64,000 nt of DNA from the NCBI RefSeq assembly GCF_016615955.1, contig NZ_CP067113.1, forward strand, positions 2,418,001 to 2,482,000. Reading direction: 5' to 3'. The translations under genes and the position numbers were made by a program. The notes under the pieces are model-generated. The model ran no database searches and was not told the DNA's origin. It was given only the letters and a program-made list of their open reading frames with translations. This DNA comes from Luteimonas sp. MC1750 (lineage in GTDB: Bacteria; Pseudomonadota; Gammaproteobacteria; Xanthomonadales; Xanthomonadaceae). Position 1 is the first letter of the stretch. The number at the start of each line of letters is the position of its first letter. Shown in pieces: positions 50,006 through 59,011 of the stretch.

Positions 50006-50958
50006 GCCACCGCCTCCAACTTCTCGGCCACGCGCAGCACGGCGCTGCGCGCACGCGGATTGTCGGCAAGCTCGTCGGAACCGGCGCGGATGGCGCCGCC
50101 GATCTCGCGCAGGGTCGGCACGAACGGCGCGGCTTCGGGCAGGCGGCGATTGCCCGCCGGTGGCTTGGCACGCGCGGCGATGAAGCGCTTGGCGATCCGG
50201 TCTTCCAGCGAGTGGAAGCTGATCACCGCCAGCCGGCCGCCCGGGCGCAGCGCGTCGTGCGCGGCGGCCAGGCCGGTCTCCAGGTCGGCCAGCTCCTGGT
50301 TGACGTGGATGCGGATGGCCTGGAACGAGCGCGTGGCGGGATGGATCTCGTGGCGGCTCGGCTTCGGACGCGGCATCACCGAGGCGATCAGCTCGGCCAG
50401 CTGCCCGGTTCGGGTCAGCGGCGTCGCGATCCGGCGCTCGACGATGGTGCGGGCGATGCGGCGGCTCATCCGCTCCTCGCCATAGGTCCACAGCACGTCG
50501 GCGATCTCGTCGGCGGAAGCGCGCGCCAGCCACTGCGCGGCGCTTTCGCCGGCGTCGGGGTCCATGCGCATGTCGAGCGGGCCGTCCTTGCCGAAGCTGA
50601 AGCCGCGCTCGGCGACGTCGAGCTGGGGCGAGGACACGCCGAGGTCGAACAGCACGCCATCGAGTCCGGAAGAGGCAGCGTCCCAGCGGCCCAGTTCGGC
50701 GAAGCTGCCGCGGAAGATCGAGACGCGCGGGTCCGTGCCGAACCCGCGTTCGGCGACGGCGATGGCCTCGGGATCCTTGTCCATCAGCAGCAGCCGGCCT
50801 CCACTCCCCAGCGCCTGCAGCACGCCACGCGCGTGGCCGCCGCGGCCGAAGGTGCCATCCAGGTACGTCCCGTCCTCACGCACGCGCAGCCCTTCCATGA
50901 CCTGCTTGAACAAGACCGGAAGGTGCGCGGAGCGGGCATCCGCGGCACCCACGGTCAC
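50002..50958 (-). CDS. rsmH: 16S rRNA (cytosine1402-N4)-methyltransferase RsmH
   Basis: A 318-residue SAM methyltransferase (formerly MraW): [91 protein letters not shown], and a C-terminal [14 protein letters not shown]. It starts with GTG at 50958, overlapping the mraZ stop (GTGA). Second gene of the dcw cluster, its standard place. Confidence 0.97.
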   Translation of the reverse strand: MTVGAADARSAHLPVLFKQVMEGLRVREDGTYLDGTFGRGGHARGVLQALGSGGRLLLMDKDPEAIAVAERGFGTDPRVSIFRGSFAELGRWDAASSGLDGVLFDLGVSSPQLDVAERGFSFGKDGPLDMRMDPDAGESAAQWLARASADEIADVLWTYGEERMSRRIARTIVERRIATPLTRTGQLAELIASVMPRPKPSRHEIHPATRSFQAIRIHVNQELADLETGLAAAHDALRPGGRLAVISFHSLEDRIAKRFIAARAKPPAGNRRLPEAAPFVPTLREIGGAIRAGSDELADNPRARSAVLRVAEKLEAVA

Positions 50959-51401
50959 AGCTGCAACCCGACCAGGTCGTCGCCCAGATCGTCGTCGCCC
51001 AGCGGCGTCCCGATCTGCGCGCGATGTGCCTGCTCGCTCCAGAGTTCGAACCTGTCGCCCATGCCCAGCAGGACGGCCTTCTTCTCGAGGCCCAGCGCGT
51101 TGCGCATGCTGGCGGGAATGGCGATGCGTCCGTTGCCGTCCGGCTCGACGATCGAGGCGGCGCCCACCAGCTTCAGCTGCATGGCGCGGTTGGTCGCCTT
51201 CAGGCGCGACAGCTTGTTGACGCTGTCACGCACGCCTTCCCAGACGGCGTAGGGGTAGATCCAGAGGGCGCCAACCTCGAAGGGGTTGTAGGTGATCACG
51301 AGGCGGTTGCCGAAATCGGACGCGACGATCTCCCGGTAGCCGGTCGGAATCGCCAGCCGTCCCTTGTCGTCGATCGTGATGGCGTTCTCGCCCTGCAACA
51401 C
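50955..51401 (-). CDS. mraZ: Transcriptional regulator MraZ
   Basis: A 148-residue protein with two AbrB-like halves: [19 protein letters not shown] and [40 protein letters not shown]. MraZ represses the dcw promoter. The GTG at 51401 is chosen (GGAG eight bases upstream; product MLQGENAIT, matching the family's N-terminus). A TTG one codon later and an ATG further upstream are alternatives. First gene of the leftward cluster. Confidence 0.95.
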   Translation of the reverse strand: MLQGENAITIDDKGRLAIPTGYREIVASDFGNRLVITYNPFEVGALWIYPYAVWEGVRDSVNKLSRLKATNRAMQLKLVGAASIVEPDGNGRIAIPASMRNALGLEKKAVLLGMGDRFELWSEQAHRAQIGTPLGDDDLGDDLVGLQL

Positions 51402-51456
51402 GTCTGCCACTCCATACCCGTCTGCGGCGGGTTTCATGCGTCGGAAAACCACGATA

Positions 51457-51509
51457 TTCCCGGTCTCCCCACACGACACCACCTTAGGAGTGACCCCCAC
51501 CCTTGTCAA
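51457..51509 (-). promoter_or_regulatory. dcw (mra) promoter with candidate MraZ boxes
   Basis: On the minus strand TTGACA (51509-51504), a 17-base spacer, then TAAGGT (51486-51481) as a weak -10. Just downstream, three TGGGN-like elements recur every ten bases: GTGGTG (from 51482), GTGGGG (51472) and CGGGAA (51462). These match the known 10-base-spaced repeats bound by MraZ, so autorepression is likely. Confidence 0.6.
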
Positions 51510-51660
51510 CAGCTCCTGTGGGGAATTTTCGCCAGTGCCGTCAATGACTTGCAGCGAACTTGAGAGACTTGTTCAAGCTTTATCCACAAGCTCATGATTC
51601 GTCTCAGATTGTGAGAACCGTGACCTTCTTCACATGGTTTTGACATGTCGGGTTTGGCGA

Positions 51661-52030
51661 TGCCGGCCGTGGTTGCCCTGGGTGAGAATGTCCCCCGGCG
51701 GGCGGCCAGGCGTGGTTGCCCTTGGGTGCGAATGTCCCCCGGCGGCATGGATGCCGTGGCCCTTCCCGACATCCAGGCCGCCTCCTCCTTGAATTTCGCA
51801 CCCAAGGGCAACCACGCCCGGCTCCAACCGCCGAGGTGGACTGGTGGGGAGAGCCGGGCACCAGCGCAAGCTGGCGACGTCGTCGCGGTGTGCGAATGCT
51901 CGGGGTGGGAGAGAAGCAGCCCCGGCGTGGGTGGGAGGCCCTTGTGGCGAAATTCAAGGAGGAGGCGGCCTGGATGCCGGGAAGGGCCACGGCACCCATG
52001 CCGCCGAGGGACATTCGCCACAAGCGCCTC
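51661..52030. repeat. Mosaic of inverted and direct repeats between mraZ and rnpB
   Basis: A second repeat family, unlike the REPs. A unit of about 86 bases (51721-51806) is bordered by CTTGGGTGCGAA and its inverse. It recurs in inverse orientation at about 51951-52024, bordered by CTTGTGGCGAA and its inverse; the two share about 70 bases with few mismatches (for example GGCCGCCTCCTCCTTGAATT). A truncated direct copy precedes at 51661-51720. The arms flank about 145 bases carrying GGTGGGAGGC-type sequence. No coding function is supported. Confidence 0.8.
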
Positions 52031-52059
52031 CCACCCGCGCCGGGGCGGTCGGAGGAAAG

Positions 52060-52441
52060 AGGTGGCGGAGCCGGCCGATAAGCCGGGTTCTGTCGTGGAC
52101 AGTCATTCCTCTAGGCGCATCGTCACCGATACGCTCAAGCAACCTACCCGGACCCGACGCGGGCCGCGCCATGAGGTCCCTATTTGGTCTTGCTCCCGGT
52201 GGGGTTTGCCGTGCCGGTCTGTTGCCAGACTCGCGGTGCGCTCTTACCGCACCATTTCACCCTTGCCTGATCCATTCGCCCCGAAGGGCGTCCGGCCATC
52301 GGCGGTATCTTTCTGTTGCACTTTCCGTCGGCTCTCGCCGCCCAGGCGTTACCTGGCACCGTGCCCTGTGGAGCCCGGACTTTCCTCGGCACCCGGTTCC
52401 ACCGAAGTGGTTCCGGATGACGCGACTGTCTGGCCGACTCC
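52060..52441 (-). ncRNA. rnpB: RNase P RNA (type A)
   Basis: On the minus strand the sequence follows E. coli M1 RNA closely. The 5' end GGAGTCGGCCAGACAGTCGC pairs with the 3' GGCCGGCTCC to form P1. Conserved pieces occur in order: GAGGAAAGTCCGGGCTCC, GTGCCAGGTAACGCCTGG, AGTGCAACAGAAAGATACCGCC, AAGGGTGAAATGGTGCGGTA, AGCAAGACCAAATAGGG, GTAGGTTGCTTGAG, then ATGACTGTCC with ACAGAACCCGGCTTATCGGC. It is the catalytic RNA for tRNA 5' maturation. A GACAAT at 52456-52451 fits as -10. Confidence 0.97.
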
Positions 52442-52517
52442 GCCGCGCGCATTGTCGCACGCCGGCGGCCGCGCCCTTCGTCGCCGAGGCGCCCCGACTC
52501 GACACGCGCGCCTCCGG

Positions 52518-53342
52518 CTAGCCGCCGTACAGCGCCTTCCTCGGCGCGCCGGTGATCTCCGCGGCCAGGCGGGCTGCCACCGACGGTTTCAGTTCCGCCG
52601 CCAGCAGGGCGTAGACGCGCCGGCCCTCGGCGATCCGCGCATCGGCATCCTCGCCCGCGCCCTGCACCAGCAGCACGAACTCGCCGCGGCGCTGGTTGGG
52701 ATCGGCCTCGACCTGCGCCTGCAGCGCCGCCAGGTCGCCGTCTAGCACGGTTTCGAACAGCTTGGTCAGTTCGCGCGCCACCACCGCGGGGCGGTCGCCG
52801 CCGAAGGCCGCGACGCAGTCGGCCAGGGTGTCGGCGATGCGGTGCGAGGACTCATAGAAGACCAGCGTCCGCACCTCGCCCGCCAGCGCGGCCAGGCGCT
52901 CGCGCCGGGCGCCCGCCTTGGCCGGCAGGAAGCCTTCGAAGGTGAAGCGGTCGCTGGGCAGCCCGGCGACGCTCAGTGCGGCGACGATCGCGCTCGCGCC
53001 GGGCACCGGGCTGACGCGGATGCCGGCCTCGCGCGCGGCGCGCACCAGCCGGAAGCCGGGATCGCTGACCAGCGGCGTGCCCGCGTCGGACACCAGCGCC
53101 AGCGAATCGCCGGCCGCCAGGCGGGCGACCAGCCTGTCCGCGACCTCGGCCTCGTTGTGCTCGTGCAGCGCCAGCAGCGGCCGTTCGATGCCGAAGTGCG
53201 CCAGCAGCTGGCGCGTATGCCGGGTGTCCTCGGCGCAGACCGCGGCCACGGAGCGCAGCGTGTCCAGTGCACGCGGCGAGAGGTCGGCGAGGTTGCCGAT
53301 CGGCGTGGCGACGACATGGAGGGTGCCGGCTGCGGGCTGCAT
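52518..53342 (-). CDS. rsmI: 16S rRNA (cytidine1402-2'-O)-methyltransferase RsmI
   Basis: A 274-residue tetrapyrrole-methylase-fold enzyme: LHVVATPIGNLADLSPRALDTLRSVAAVCAEDTRHTRQLL, LALVSDAGTPLVSDPGFRLV, VSPVPGASAIVAALSVAGLPSDRFTFEGFLP, and FYESSHRIADTL. It modifies C1402 of 16S rRNA together with RsmH, also encoded here. The ATG at 53342 is used; the longer open frame upstream covers the divergent lpoA promoter. It is divergent from lpoA and convergent with nothing; rnpB follows on the same strand. Confidence 0.96.
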   Translation of the reverse strand: MQPAAGTLHVVATPIGNLADLSPRALDTLRSVAAVCAEDTRHTRQLLAHFGIERPLLALHEHNEAEVADRLVARLAAGDSLALVSDAGTPLVSDPGFRLVRAAREAGIRVSPVPGASAIVAALSVAGLPSDRFTFEGFLPAKAGARRERLAALAGEVRTLVFYESSHRIADTLADCVAAFGGDRPAVVARELTKLFETVLDGDLAALQAQVEADPNQRRGEFVLLVQGAGEDADARIAEGRRVYALLAAELKPSVAARLAAEITGAPRKALYGG

Positions 53343-53364
53343 CGTGTCCTTGCGGGGCTGACGG

Positions 53365-53370
53365 TAGAAT
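53365..53370 (+). promoter_or_regulatory. Possible -10 element of lpoA
   Basis: TAGAAT, 30 bases before the lpoA start in the short divergent gap with rsmI. No clear -35. Confidence 0.4.
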
Positions 53371-53400
53371 CCGGGACATTCTCGCAGCCGGAACGACCAG

Positions 53401-54582
53401 ATGCGCCACCCCTGGAAGCAGGCCTTCGCCGCCACCGCCCTCGCCCTGGCCATCGCCGGCTGTTCCACCGTGCAGGTCTCGCGTCCCGCCGAGGCGCCGG
53501 CCAGCCTGCCCGAGCCGGTGTCGACCAGCCACTGGCAGTTCGACGCCGGCGATCGCCCGCCCGCGGAGCGTGACGGCTATCGCCCGCCGCGCAAGCTGGC
53601 GGTGCTGCTGCCGCTGACCGGCAGCCTGGCAACGGCCGCCGGCCCCGTGCGCGACGGCCTGCTGGCCGGTTACTACGGCGAACAGCGCCGCCGTCCCGAC
53701 CTCGAGTTCTACGACACCCTGGGCACGGGTTATGGCGCGGTGGCGGCCTACCAGCGCGCGGTCGCCGAGGGCGCCGACCAGGTGCTGGGCCCGCTGGGCC
53801 GTGACGAAGTCGATGCGGTGTTCGAGCAGGCCACGGTCACCGTGCCGGTGCTGGCGCTGAACCGCGCCGGCACCCCGCCGACGAACAGCGCCAGCTACGC
53901 GCTTGCGCCCGAGGACGAGGGCAAGGCCGCGGCCGACTTCCTGGCCTCGCGCGGCGCGAAGCGCGTGCTGGTGCTGAGTTCCGGCGACGACAACGCCCGC
54001 CGCAGCATCGACGCACTGTCGGCGCGCCTGCAGGAGCTGGGCGGCGGCGTCGCCCAGTTGCTGGCGGTGGTGGGCGACAGCCCGCCCGACCTCGTCGGCC
54101 CGATGCAGGCCGCCGTGCAGGCCGAAGGCGGCGTGGACGCGGTGTTCTTCGCGCTGCGCGGGCCGCAGGCGCGCCTGGCCGCGGCCCAGGTGTCCGCGGC
54201 GGGGCTGTCGGGCCGCCCGCGCGTGGCGACCTCGCAGCTGCTGTCGGGCACCGGCAAGCCCGGCGAGGACGCGGCGCTGGACGGCATCGCCTTCCCGACC
54301 GATGCCTGGACCGTCTCCGGCGTGCCGGGCCTGCCCTCGGCGCGCGGCGTGGCGGACGCCCTGCCCACCGCCCGCGGTCCGGCGGCGCGCCTGTTCGCCT
54401 TCGGCTACGACGGCTGGCTGCTGTCGGCCTATCTCGCTCACCTGGCGAGCGGTGCCGACGCCTCGGTGTCGAGCGCCAGCGGCGTGCTGCGCATGTCGGC
54501 CGACGGACACGTGCTGCGCACGCCCGCCTGGTCGACCTTCAGCGGCGGCCACGTGGTGCCGCTGGCCGGCGCCGGCCGTTGA
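53401..54582 (+). CDS. lpoA: Penicillin-binding protein activator LpoA-like lipoprotein
   Basis: A 393-residue lipoprotein: signal peptide with ALAIAGC (Cys21 lipidated), a short linker, then a periplasmic-binding-protein-like domain ([30 protein letters not shown]..., [72 protein letters not shown]). This matches the C-terminal domain of LpoA, which activates PBP1A. It lacks the long N-terminal TPR domain of the E. coli protein (678 residues), as in other Xanthomonadaceae. The order rsmI-lpoA-yraN is conserved. Confidence 0.88.
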   Translation: MRHPWKQAFAATALALAIAGCSTVQVSRPAEAPASLPEPVSTSHWQFDAGDRPPAERDGYRPPRKLAVLLPLTGSLATAAGPVRDGLLAGYYGEQRRRPDLEFYDTLGTGYGAVAAYQRAVAEGADQVLGPLGRDEVDAVFEQATVTVPVLALNRAGTPPTNSASYALAPEDEGKAAADFLASRGAKRVLVLSSGDDNARRSIDALSARLQELGGGVAQLLAVVGDSPPDLVGPMQAAVQAEGGVDAVFFALRGPQARLAAAQVSAAGLSGRPRVATSQLLSGTGKPGEDAALDGIAFPTDAWTVSGVPGLPSARGVADALPTARGPAARLFAFGYDGWLLSAYLAHLASGADASVSSASGVLRMSADGHVLRTPAWSTFSGGHVVPLAGAGR

Positions 54583-54950
54583 TCGACGCACGCCGGCGCG
54601 GTGCCGGCGTCGAAGCCGCGGCGCGCGCGCACCTGCTGCGCGCCGGCCTCGTGGAGGTGGCGGCCAATGCCGGCTACCGCCTCGGTGAACTCGACCTGGT
54701 GATGCGCGACGGCGACACCCTGGTGTTCGTCGAAGTCCGCTACCGCGCCAGCGCCGAGTACGGCGGCGGTGCGGAATCGGTCGACCGCGGCAAGCGCCGG
54801 CGCATCGTGCGCGCCGCGCAGCTGTTCCTGCTGCAGCATCCGACGCTGGCCGAGGACTACTGCCGCTTCGACGTGATCGATGCGAGCGGGGACCCGGACG
54901 CGCCGGCGTTCACCTGGCACCGCGATGCGTTCAGCCTGGACCAGGCCTGA
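54579..54950 (+). CDS. yraN: YraN family (UPF0102) endonuclease-like protein
   Basis: A 123-residue protein with the restriction-nuclease-like core of UPF0102: [75 protein letters not shown]. The GELDLV...VFVEVRYR acidic residues fit a PD-(D/E)xK-like site. It starts with TTG overlapping the lpoA stop (TTGA). Function in vivo is not established for the family. Confidence 0.9.
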   Translation: MIDARRRGAGVEAAARAHLLRAGLVEVAANAGYRLGELDLVMRDGDTLVFVEVRYRASAEYGGGAESVDRGKRRRIVRAAQLFLLQHPTLAEDYCRFDVIDASGDPDAPAFTWHRDAFSLDQA

Positions 54951-54975
54951 GGGCCAGAGCCCCGCATCTGCTCTT

Positions 54976-55045
54976 CCTGTAGGAGCGGCTACAGCCGCGA
55001 TCCGACCTCGCGAGGAGCGATCGCGGCTGTAGCCGCTCCTACAGG
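54976..55045. repeat. REP inverted pair between yraN and thiL
   Basis: Close pair, 54976-55002 and inverted 55018-55045, between convergent genes. Confidence 0.92.
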
Positions 55046-55088
55046 GCGGAGGGCCTCGGACCCGAGCGAAACGTGAGGCCCGGAACGC

Positions 55089-56045
55089 TCAGGCGAAGTG
55101 CTCGTGCCCCGGGCGCTCGGGCCGCCAGGGCCGCCCATCCCGATCCACCGCCTGGACGCCCTGCCCCGCCACCACCGTACCCACGCGGGTGACTTCGACA
55201 CCCGTGGCGGCCGCACCCGCGGCGGCCCTGGCGATCGCATCGGCGCCCGCGGGCACGGTGAAGCAGAGTTCGTAGTCGTCCCCGCCCGCTACCTGCAGCG
55301 TGCGGACCGCCTCGCCTCCGAACCACCGACGCAGGCGATCGGCCCCCGGCAGGGCATCGATGTCGAGCAGCACGCCCACCGCGCTCGCGGCACAGACATG
55401 CCCGAGGTCGGCCAGCAGGCCGTCGGAGACGTCGATGCAGGCGCTGGCCACACCGCCCAGCGCGCGCCCCAGCGCAACGCGCGGGCGCGGCCGGTCGAGG
55501 CGCTCGCCCAGGGCGGCATCACGGGCGCCACCCGCGCGCCACTGCTCCAGCGCCGCCGCCGCGGCCCCCAGGCTTCCGCTTACCCACACTTGGTCGCCCA
55601 CGCGCGCGCCATCGCGGCGCAGTGCGCGGCCGGGATCGACGAAGCCGAGCACGGTGACCGAGATCGACAGCGGCCCGCGCGTGGTGTCGCCCCCGACCAG
55701 GGCGACGCGGTGCTCGCCGGCGAGCGCCAGGAAGCCATCAAGGAAACCGTCCACCCAGGCCGGATCGCCGTCGGGCAGCGACAGCGACAGCGTGCACCAG
55801 GCCGGCTCGGCGCCCATCGCGGCGAGGTCGGACAGGTTCACCGCCAGCGCCTTCCAGCCGACCCGCGCGGCCTCCGTGCCATGGGGAAAGTGCACGCCGT
55901 CGTTGAGCGTGTCCATCGCCACCACCAGCTGCATGCCCGGCGGGGGCTGCAGCAGCGCGGCGTCGTCGCCGATCCCCAGCACCACGTCGTCGCGCGGGTG
56001 CGCGGCGCGTGCGCGGATGCGTTCGATCAGCCCGAATTCGGCCAT
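55089..56045 (-). CDS. thiL: Thiamine-monophosphate kinase
   Basis: A 318-residue kinase converting TMP to TPP. Seen: FGLIERIRARA, VVLGIGDDAALL, MDTLNDGVHFPHGTEAARVGWKALAVNLSDLAAMGAEPAW, VALVGGDTTRGPLSISVTVLG, ACIDVSDGLLADLGH and VAGGDDYELCFTVP. All are hallmark acidic, metal-binding blocks of the AIR-synthetase-like fold. It lies 16 bases after nusB, the conserved nusB-thiL order. Confidence 0.96.
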   Translation of the reverse strand: MAEFGLIERIRARAAHPRDDVVLGIGDDAALLQPPPGMQLVVAMDTLNDGVHFPHGTEAARVGWKALAVNLSDLAAMGAEPAWCTLSLSLPDGDPAWVDGFLDGFLALAGEHRVALVGGDTTRGPLSISVTVLGFVDPGRALRRDGARVGDQVWVSGSLGAAAAALEQWRAGGARDAALGERLDRPRPRVALGRALGGVASACIDVSDGLLADLGHVCAASAVGVLLDIDALPGADRLRRWFGGEAVRTLQVAGGDDYELCFTVPAGADAIARAAAGAAATGVEVTRVGTVVAGQGVQAVDRDGRPWRPERPGHEHFA

Positions 56046-56061
56046 GCCGGCGGGCGCGCGC

Positions 56062-56535
56062 TCAGCCGCGCGCGGACTGCACTTCGGCCGCGCGCCAGTC
56101 GACGGCGGCGTGGTCGAGCACGCCGTTGACGTAGGTGTGCCCGTGCTCGGAGCCGAAGCGCTTGACCGTCTTCAACGCCTCGTCGATGACCACCCGGTAG
56201 GGCACGTCGATGCGGTGGCGCAGCTCGTAGGCGGCGATGCGCAGCATGGCGCGCTCGATGGGATCGACCTCGCCGATGGGACGGTCGAGGAAGGGCGCGA
56301 GCGCGGCGTCGATGTCGCGGCGGTGGGTTTCCACCCCGCGCACCAGGTCCTCGAAGTATTCGAGATCGGCGACTTCGTGCGCCTGCTCGTGCGCGAACTG
56401 CGCAATCGCGTTGCGCGCGTCGACGCCCGAAAGCTGCATCGCGTACACCGCCTGCAGCGCTCGCCGGCGCGAGCGCGAGCGCGCGACGGTGTCGATGCCG
56501 CCGCTGCGGCCTCCGCCGGTCCTGTTCGGCCTCAT
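56062..56535 (-). CDS. nusB: Transcription antitermination factor NusB
   Basis: A 157-residue all-helical protein. [19 protein letters not shown] is the typical N-terminal helix; [70 protein letters not shown] is the core, ending [10 protein letters not shown]. It acts in rRNA antitermination with NusE. The N-terminal extension ([17 protein letters not shown]) is slightly longer than in E. coli. The ATG overlaps the ribH stop (ATGA). Confidence 0.96.
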   Translation of the reverse strand: MRPNRTGGGRSGGIDTVARSRSRRRALQAVYAMQLSGVDARNAIAQFAHEQAHEVADLEYFEDLVRGVETHRRDIDAALAPFLDRPIGEVDPIERAMLRIAAYELRHRIDVPYRVVIDEALKTVKRFGSEHGHTYVNGVLDHAAVDWRAAEVQSARG

Positions 56536-56999
56536 GGCAGCTTCACCAGCAGGTTGGACATCTCGATCGCGACCAGGGCGCATTCCTCGCCCTTGTTGCC
56601 ATGGCTGCCACCGGCGCGGTTCTCCGCGTCGGCCATGTCGTCGACCGCGAGCACGCCGTTGGCGACCGGCACGCCGCGCTCGAGCTGCACCCGCGCCAGG
56701 CCCTCGGCGCAGCTGTCGGCCACGTGCTCGAAATGGCGGGTGTCACCCCGCACCACGCAGCCCAGGGCGACGATCGCCGAATGCGCGCCGGCACCGGCCA
56801 GGCGCGCGGCGACCATGGGGATCTCCCAGGCACCGGGCACGCGGACGACGTCCACCGCCTGGGGCGGCACGCCGTTGCGCTCGAACGTCGCGCGCGCGGC
56901 GCCCACCAGCGCATCGACGATGCGCGGATTCCAGCGGCTGGCGATGATCGCGAAGCGCGCGCCTTCGGGCGCGTGCAGGTCGCCTTCGTGATGGGTCAT
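56532..56999 (-). CDS. ribH: 6,7-dimethyl-8-ribityllumazine synthase
   Basis: A 155-residue enzyme making lumazine from the RibB and RibD products. Seen: [110 protein letters not shown]. The catalytic His sits in TRHFEHV. Standard length and place after ribBA. Confidence 0.97.
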   Translation of the reverse strand: MTHHEGDLHAPEGARFAIIASRWNPRIVDALVGAARATFERNGVPPQAVDVVRVPGAWEIPMVAARLAGAGAHSAIVALGCVVRGDTRHFEHVADSCAEGLARVQLERGVPVANGVLAVDDMADAENRAGGSHGNKGEECALVAIEMSNLLVKLP

Positions 57000-57113
57000 G
57001 GCGTGTTCCTTGGGGAGGAGCGCATTCTAGCCGGTCCGTCCACGGCGCATTCCCGGGGCAGGGGCCGGCCGGGAGACCCGTGGCCGGGCAGCGGCGGCCC
57101 GGAGCGCGCGGTT

Positions 57114-58250
57114 TCAGCAGGCGTCCGGCTCGAGGTACTCGACGACCTCGAGGCCGAAGCCGGCCAGGCCGACCTGCTTGCGCGGGGTCCCCAGCACGCG
57201 CAGCTTGCCCAGGCCGAGGTCGGCGAGGATCTGGCTGCCGGCGCCGTTGCGGCGCCATTCGGCCAGCGCCCCGCCCCGCCCGGTGGCCGCGGTCGTGGCC
57301 TCGTCGGACGAGACGGCTCCGGCATCGCCGGCACGCAGGCGCTGCAACAGCGCGTCAGGCGTCTGCCCGCCGTCGAGCAGGACCAGTGCACCGCGCCCTT
57401 CGGCGTCGATCGCCGCCAGCACGTCACCCACCGCCGGGCCGAAGTCCGGGCGCCGCCAGCGCAGCACGTCGGCCAGCGCGTTGCGCACCTGTACGCGCAC
57501 CAGGGTGGGCGTGTCGGCGTCGGGCGTGCCGCGCACCAGGGCGAAGTGCAGCGCGTGGCCCAGGCGGTCGTGGTAGGTGTGCAGCCGGAAGGCGCCGTGC
57601 TCGGTCTCGACGTCGCGGCTGTCGACGCACTCGACCGTGTGCTCGGTCTCCAGGCGGTGGCGGATCAGGGCCTCGATCGAGCCCATCTTGAGCCCATGCT
57701 CGCGCGCGAACACTTCCAGCTCCGGGCGGCGCGCCATGGTGCCGTCGGGGTTGAGGATCTCCACCAGCACGCCGGCCGGCTCCAGTCCCGCGAGCAGGGC
57801 CAGGTCGGCCGCGGCCTCGGTGTGCCCGGCGCGCGCGAGCACGCCGCCGGGCTGCGCGGTCAGCGGGAAGATGTGGCCAGGCTGCGCGAGGTCGGACGGC
57901 GCCGCGTTCGGGCGCACCGCGGTGCGGATCGTGTGCGCGCGGTCATAGGCGGAGATGCCGGTGGTGACGCCCTCGGCGGCCTCGATGCTGACGGTGAAAT
58001 TGGTGTGGTGCGACGACGTGTTCGACTGGACCATCGGCGGCAGGCCCAGCTGCGCGCAGCGCTCGCGGGTCAGCGACAGGCAGACCAGGCCGCGGGCGTG
58101 GGTGACCATGAAGTTGATGTCGGCCGGGCGCACGAGCTCGGCGGCCATGATCAGGTCGCCCTCGTTCTCGCGGTCCTCGTCGTCGACGATGACGACCATG
58201 CGGCCGGCGCGGAGTTCTTCGAGCAGTTCGGGGATGGGGGCGAAAGGCAT
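57114..58250 (-). CDS. ribBA: 3,4-dihydroxy-2-butanone-4-phosphate synthase with degenerate GTP cyclohydrolase II domain (RibBX type)
   Basis: 378 residues. The N-terminal RibB domain is intact: [84 protein letters not shown]. The C-terminal RibA-like domain (about 215-378) keeps some features ([25 protein letters not shown]) but lacks the zinc-binding cysteines and the CDCGxQL block. It therefore cannot be a normal GTP cyclohydrolase II. This is the known RibBX arrangement; a true RibA must be encoded elsewhere. A 160-base gap with REPs separates it from ribE. Confidence 0.93.
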   Translation of the reverse strand: MPFAPIPELLEELRAGRMVVIVDDEDRENEGDLIMAAELVRPADINFMVTHARGLVCLSLTRERCAQLGLPPMVQSNTSSHHTNFTVSIEAAEGVTTGISAYDRAHTIRTAVRPNAAPSDLAQPGHIFPLTAQPGGVLARAGHTEAAADLALLAGLEPAGVLVEILNPDGTMARRPELEVFAREHGLKMGSIEALIRHRLETEHTVECVDSRDVETEHGAFRLHTYHDRLGHALHFALVRGTPDADTPTLVRVQVRNALADVLRWRRPDFGPAVGDVLAAIDAEGRGALVLLDGGQTPDALLQRLRAGDAGAVSSDEATTAATGRGGALAEWRRNGAGSQILADLGLGKLRVLGTPRKQVGLAGFGLEVVEYLEPDAC

Positions 58251-58310
58251 GTCACTGCGACCTGGGTTGAGGATTGCGGAGTTGCGGGCGAGGCCCGGCG
58301 GCGACTGGCA

Positions 58311-58403
58311 CCTGTAGGAGCGGCTATTGGCGACTGTGGGAGCGGCTACAGCCGCGATCGCCCTTCATGATGGTTTCGATCGCGGCTATAGCCGCTCCTG
58401 CAG
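58311..58403. repeat. REP group between ribE and ribBA, one copy truncated
   Basis: A partial copy at 58311-58327 is broken after GGCTAT. A full copy at 58334-58361 has GTGGGAG in place of GTAGGAG, and an inverted copy lies at 58377-58403. The truncated copy looks interrupted by arrival of the second. Confidence 0.88.
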
Positions 58404-58410
58404 TGGTGGT

Positions 58411-59004
58411 TCACGGGGCGCTTTGCAGGCGTTCGAGATAGCGTGCGATCAGGTCGACCTCGAGGTTGACCGGGTCACCCACGCGCGTCGCGGAGAACGC
58501 GGTGTGGGCCACCGTATGCGGTACCAGCGCGACCTCGAAGGCCCCGGCTTCGGCGGCATTGACGGTCAGGCTGACGCCATCCACGCAGATCGAGCCCTTC
58601 TGCGCGACGTACTTCGCCAGCGCCGACGGCATGGCGAAGCGCCAGCGCTGCGCGCGCGCGTCCTCGCGCACGTCGAGCACGCGACCCGCGCCGTCGACGT
58701 GGCCGCTGACCAGGTGGCCGCCGAGGCGGTCGGTGGGCAGCATGGCGCGCTCCAGGTTGAGCGCCGCGCCCTCCGCCAGTCCGCCGAGAGTGGTCAGCGC
58801 GAGCGTCTCGTTGGAGGCGTCGGCCTCGAAGTGCGTCGCGTCGAAGGCGACCACGGTCAGGCAGACGCCATTGACCGCGACGCTCTCGCCCAGCTTCGCG
58901 TCCGCGAAGGGCAGCGTGCCGACGTGGATCCGCAGGCGGGCATCGCCGCCGCGCGCCTCGCGGCCGGCCAGGCGGCCGACGGCTTCGATGATTCCGGTGA
59001 ACAT
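58411..59004 (-). CDS. ribE: Riboflavin synthase, alpha chain
   Basis: A 197-residue protein with the duplicated lumazine-binding fold. MFTGIIEAVGRL is the invariant start, followed by SVAVNGVCLTVV and the matching second-half SICVDGVSLTVN; NLERAM, HLVSGHVDGAGRV. It dismutates two lumazines to riboflavin. It begins seven bases after ribD. The annotated ATG is chosen on the MFTGIIE start. Confidence 0.96.
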   Translation of the reverse strand: MFTGIIEAVGRLAGREARGGDARLRIHVGTLPFADAKLGESVAVNGVCLTVVAFDATHFEADASNETLALTTLGGLAEGAALNLERAMLPTDRLGGHLVSGHVDGAGRVLDVREDARAQRWRFAMPSALAKYVAQKGSICVDGVSLTVNAAEAGAFEVALVPHTVAHTAFSATRVGDPVNLEVDLIARYLERLQSAP

Positions 59005-59011
59005 GGGCGTC

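Noticed and set aside
46132..50183. Long + strand open frames opposite murE and ftsI
   Set aside because: Shadow frames of high-GC genes; His/Arg/Gly/Ala-rich with no motifs, while the minus strand encodes clear Mur and PBP proteins.
51402..52059. Small protein-coding gene between mraZ and rnpB
   Set aside because: Open frames here are generated by the inverted repeats on both strands and have no ribosome site or protein-like composition.
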